A DNA stretch of 22,247 bases from Hypsibius dujardini (Eukaryota > Tardigrada > Eutardigrada > Parachela > Hypsibiidae). This document shows, one piece after another, positions 20,449 through 22,247 of the stretch. A program made the position numbers and the translations under genes. The DNA lies in assembly GCA_001579985.1 (NCBI GenBank), contig LRSR01007407.1, positions 1 to 22,247 on the forward strand, written 5' to 3'. How positions within the stretch are numbered: position 1 is the first letter of the stretch; each line of letters opens with the position of its first letter. Under the pieces are notes generated by a model. The model had not been told where the DNA came from. It saw only the letters and a program-made list of their open reading frames with translations, and did not search any database.

Positions 20449-21409
20449 TTGTCTGCCTGTAAAGCTCTTTGTCTGTCTGTCTGTCTGTCTGTCTATCTGT
20501 ATGTATATATGTATGTCTGTGCGTATGTATGGCTGCCTACCTGTCTGTTTGTCTGGCTACTTGATAGTTCTTCGGAGGTATGTCTGCTGCCCGCCTGTCT
20601 ATGTGCCTGGCGGTTTTCCCTTGGATGTTCTTAACCCTTGTAAAACGTAATAGTCTTTTGCTAGTCAACGTGCACAGTGCTTTTCAGGATTTGCATTTTT
20701 TCGCGCGTACAACAGTCTATGGGTGCGTGAGAATTACATATGACAGATACATAAATACGTTTATTTTTATCCTGTATATCCACAACCTTGCATTTAAACT
20801 TGCAGATTGTTGAGATTTTGGCTAATCGTGGAGTTTTCCGAAACGTGAACAAAATTCAGCTGGCACATCTTGTGCTACTCGTTGTCTCGGTCCTCATCAT
20901 AGCGTCCGGATTTCTGCATTTGGTAAATAGACCAGTCATGCAAGTTAAGCACGTAACCCTGCTTGGTGTGGCAGGACAGACTATAGTCTGACTACTGCTA
21001 CTAGGTGGAGAATATGGGCGACCCTTGGGTCCTGGGAAGCAATAGATTTTATAACGGCCAACTGATTTCATTTTGGCGTTGCTTTCTTTATCTGTAAGTA
21101 CGTGACATGGGCTTAGTCCAGGCGACCAAGCGTCTTGTAATAACTTGAGTTTAGTTAACTTGAGTTTGAGTTAACTTGAGTCTTTCAGCTATGGTCGCGT
21201 AACACTTTTGGATTTGAGTGGAATGAGGATACATACCATGGTAAAGAGGTGGTGCTGACATCGCTAAAATCAAAAAGCCCATCGGTCGAGCTGATTGATT
21301 CTCTAACAAAATATAATTTGCAGCTTGGACGTATCATCATTTACGGGTTCCAGATTCTTGCACTGGTATGCGAATGCACCAAGACAATCTGGATAGACTG
21401 TTGAATATT

Positions 21410-21489
<80 letters not shown>

Positions 21490-22209
21490 GAGACAGAGAG
21501 ACAGAGAGACAGACAGACAGACAGACAGTCGGAATTACAGAACGTCTGGTTGACGATTACAGTTTGGTCGTATTGCTCCTGACATGTCCTGTCTGGTTCG
21601 TAGGGGATAGTTTCGAAAGCCATTCCTCGAATTGTAGCATTACTTCGTATCGTCCCGGAATGCGATAAATCCTACCCATCTTCTGTGATGTCTCTGTGAG
21701 TAATTACTAATTTACATTTTTGTCATTCCGTTCAAATCATTTGTTTCACACCCGTAGACATCTTGTTGTTTGCGGGCACGTACGAGTCTCGACGATGACA
21801 GCCTTTCTGAAAGAGTTCTACAATAGCGATCGCGATCTCAGCGATTACTTCAAGATTGTAATTCTGGACGACAAAGAGCCGGACGAGGAAATGGACTGCC
21901 TGCTGGAACTTTATTTCAACAAGCTCGATTACCGGCGGGGTTCCTGCATGAATATGAAAGATCTCAACCGAGTGAAAGTGATGGTCCGTGCGAAACCGGC
22001 AGCTGAAGCTTCTCCCTTTACCGCGGCAGTGAAGAAAGGATGTAACGAACTTTTCTCTTTAGGACGCGGAGGCTGTTTTGATTCTGGCTGACCGGACGAC
22101 GTCCGACTCGGACGCCGAGGATGCTTCCAATATTATGCGTGTAGTGTCGATCAAGAACTACCGCTTCAATGCCCGAGTCATTGTCCAACTCCTGCAGTAC
22201 CACAATAAG
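18928..22209 (+). CDS. Slo1/BK-type channel homologue without a K+ selectivity filter (thirteen exons, 3' truncated)
   Basis: BK channels are Ca2+- and voltage-gated K+ channels of the plasma membrane. Exons: 18928-19241, 19549-19879, 19943-20004, 20066-20165, 20224-20338, 20688-20722, 20806-20922, 21005-21093, 21189-21240, 21324-21365, 21604-21695, 21758-21983 and 22063-22209, all in phase; 574 residues are visible. After a basic N-terminus come S0 (about 118-138), S1 (209-233), S2, S3 with [10 protein letters not shown]4 [13 protein letters not shown]5 ending [13 protein letters not shown], the pore exon, S6 [10 protein letters not shown] and RCK1 (HLVVCGH from 451; [17 protein letters not shown] near the end). 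The equivalents of S2 Asp/Arg and S3 Asp (D255, R269, D289) are kept. Where BK has TVGYGD, residues 394-399 read LLDLSG. Exon 1 is the least certain. The last donor (GTCCCA) is weak, but exon 13 ends at LQYHNK, where I recall a KCNMA1 exon junction. RCK2 lies beyond the window. Confidence 0.9.
19310..19478. repeat. (CAGA)n array in intron 1 of the BK-like gene
   Basis: About 170 bp of CAGA with CAAA and TAGA variants. It is complementary to the CTGT array in intron 5 of the same gene. Confidence 0.95.
20381..20555. repeat. (CTGT)n array in intron 5 of the BK-like gene
   Basis: CTGT units with TTGT, TATG and CTGC variants, between the S3 exon and the S4 exon. It is complementary to the CAGA arrays in introns 1 and 10. 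Confidence 0.95.
21411..21528. repeat. (CAGA)n array in intron 10 of the BK-like gene
   Basis: Nearly uninterrupted CAGA units, with a few CAAA and GAGA variants, between the S6 exon and the exon leading to RCK1. Confidence 0.95.
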
Positions 22210-22247
22210 GTCCCAACGTTCAGTCAACCACCCAGTCAACCACCCAG

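Noticed and set aside
20568-20577. Possible 10-base microexon TTCTTCGGAG between an AG and a GTATGT in BK-like intron 5
   Set aside because: Including it breaks the frame into the S4 exon; joining 20338 directly to 20688 gives a gap-free S4 alignment.
1-22247. CRISPR array or prokaryotic repeat system
   Set aside because: Repeats are simple tetranucleotides, minisatellites or foldback elements; the genes have spliceosomal introns and are animal genes.

Overview
This is a piece of animal nuclear genome. Five protein genes can be rebuilt exon by exon with GT..AG introns and matching phases. They include DNAJC11, LSM2, SURF1 and a Slo1/BK-type channel homologue, a metazoan set. Most introns carry tetranucleotide arrays (CTGT/CAGA, GATT/TCAA), minisatellites and small foldback elements. 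The mix of very short and repeat-rich introns would fit a flatworm or another compact invertebrate, but that placement is a guess. There is no bacterial, phage or CRISPR content, and I saw no tRNA or rRNA.

Layout. 1-997 (+): the last five exons of DNAJC11. 1765-9860 (-): a seven-exon gene for a 598-residue basic, Ser/Pro-rich, coiled-coil protein with an SRIP (SxIP-type) motif. It converges on DNAJC11 and has two 2.7-kb introns full of repeats. About 10088-10540: its probable 5' UTR exon and a CCAAT/GC-box promoter. 11426-12124 (-): LSM2, with an unusual C-terminal tail. 12730-15590 (+): an eight-exon gene for a 431-residue protein I do not recognise, divergent from LSM2. 16222-18695 (+): SURF1, complete in six exons. 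18928-22209 (+): thirteen exons of a Slo1/BK-like protein, truncated by the window end.

The most interesting item is the BK-like gene. Between S5 and the RCK1 domain it aligns almost without gaps to BK channels, yet the K+ selectivity-filter position (normally TVGYGD) reads LLDLSG. In S4 two of the three usual arginines are gone, and the acidic pair after S6 has become Arg and Ala. All splice phases are coherent and the RCK1 domain is well kept, so this looks like a channel-derived protein without a K+ filter rather than a randomly decayed pseudogene. A TFGFE string sits one base out of frame at the filter position, so an indel or assembly error must be excluded.

The genes do not form a pathway. 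DNAJC11 and SURF1 are mitochondrial, LSM2 acts on RNA, and the coiled-coil protein is probably cytoskeletal. The tight head-to-tail SURF1/BK-like spacing and the acceptor-like sites just before several start codons make spliced-leader trans-splicing worth testing.
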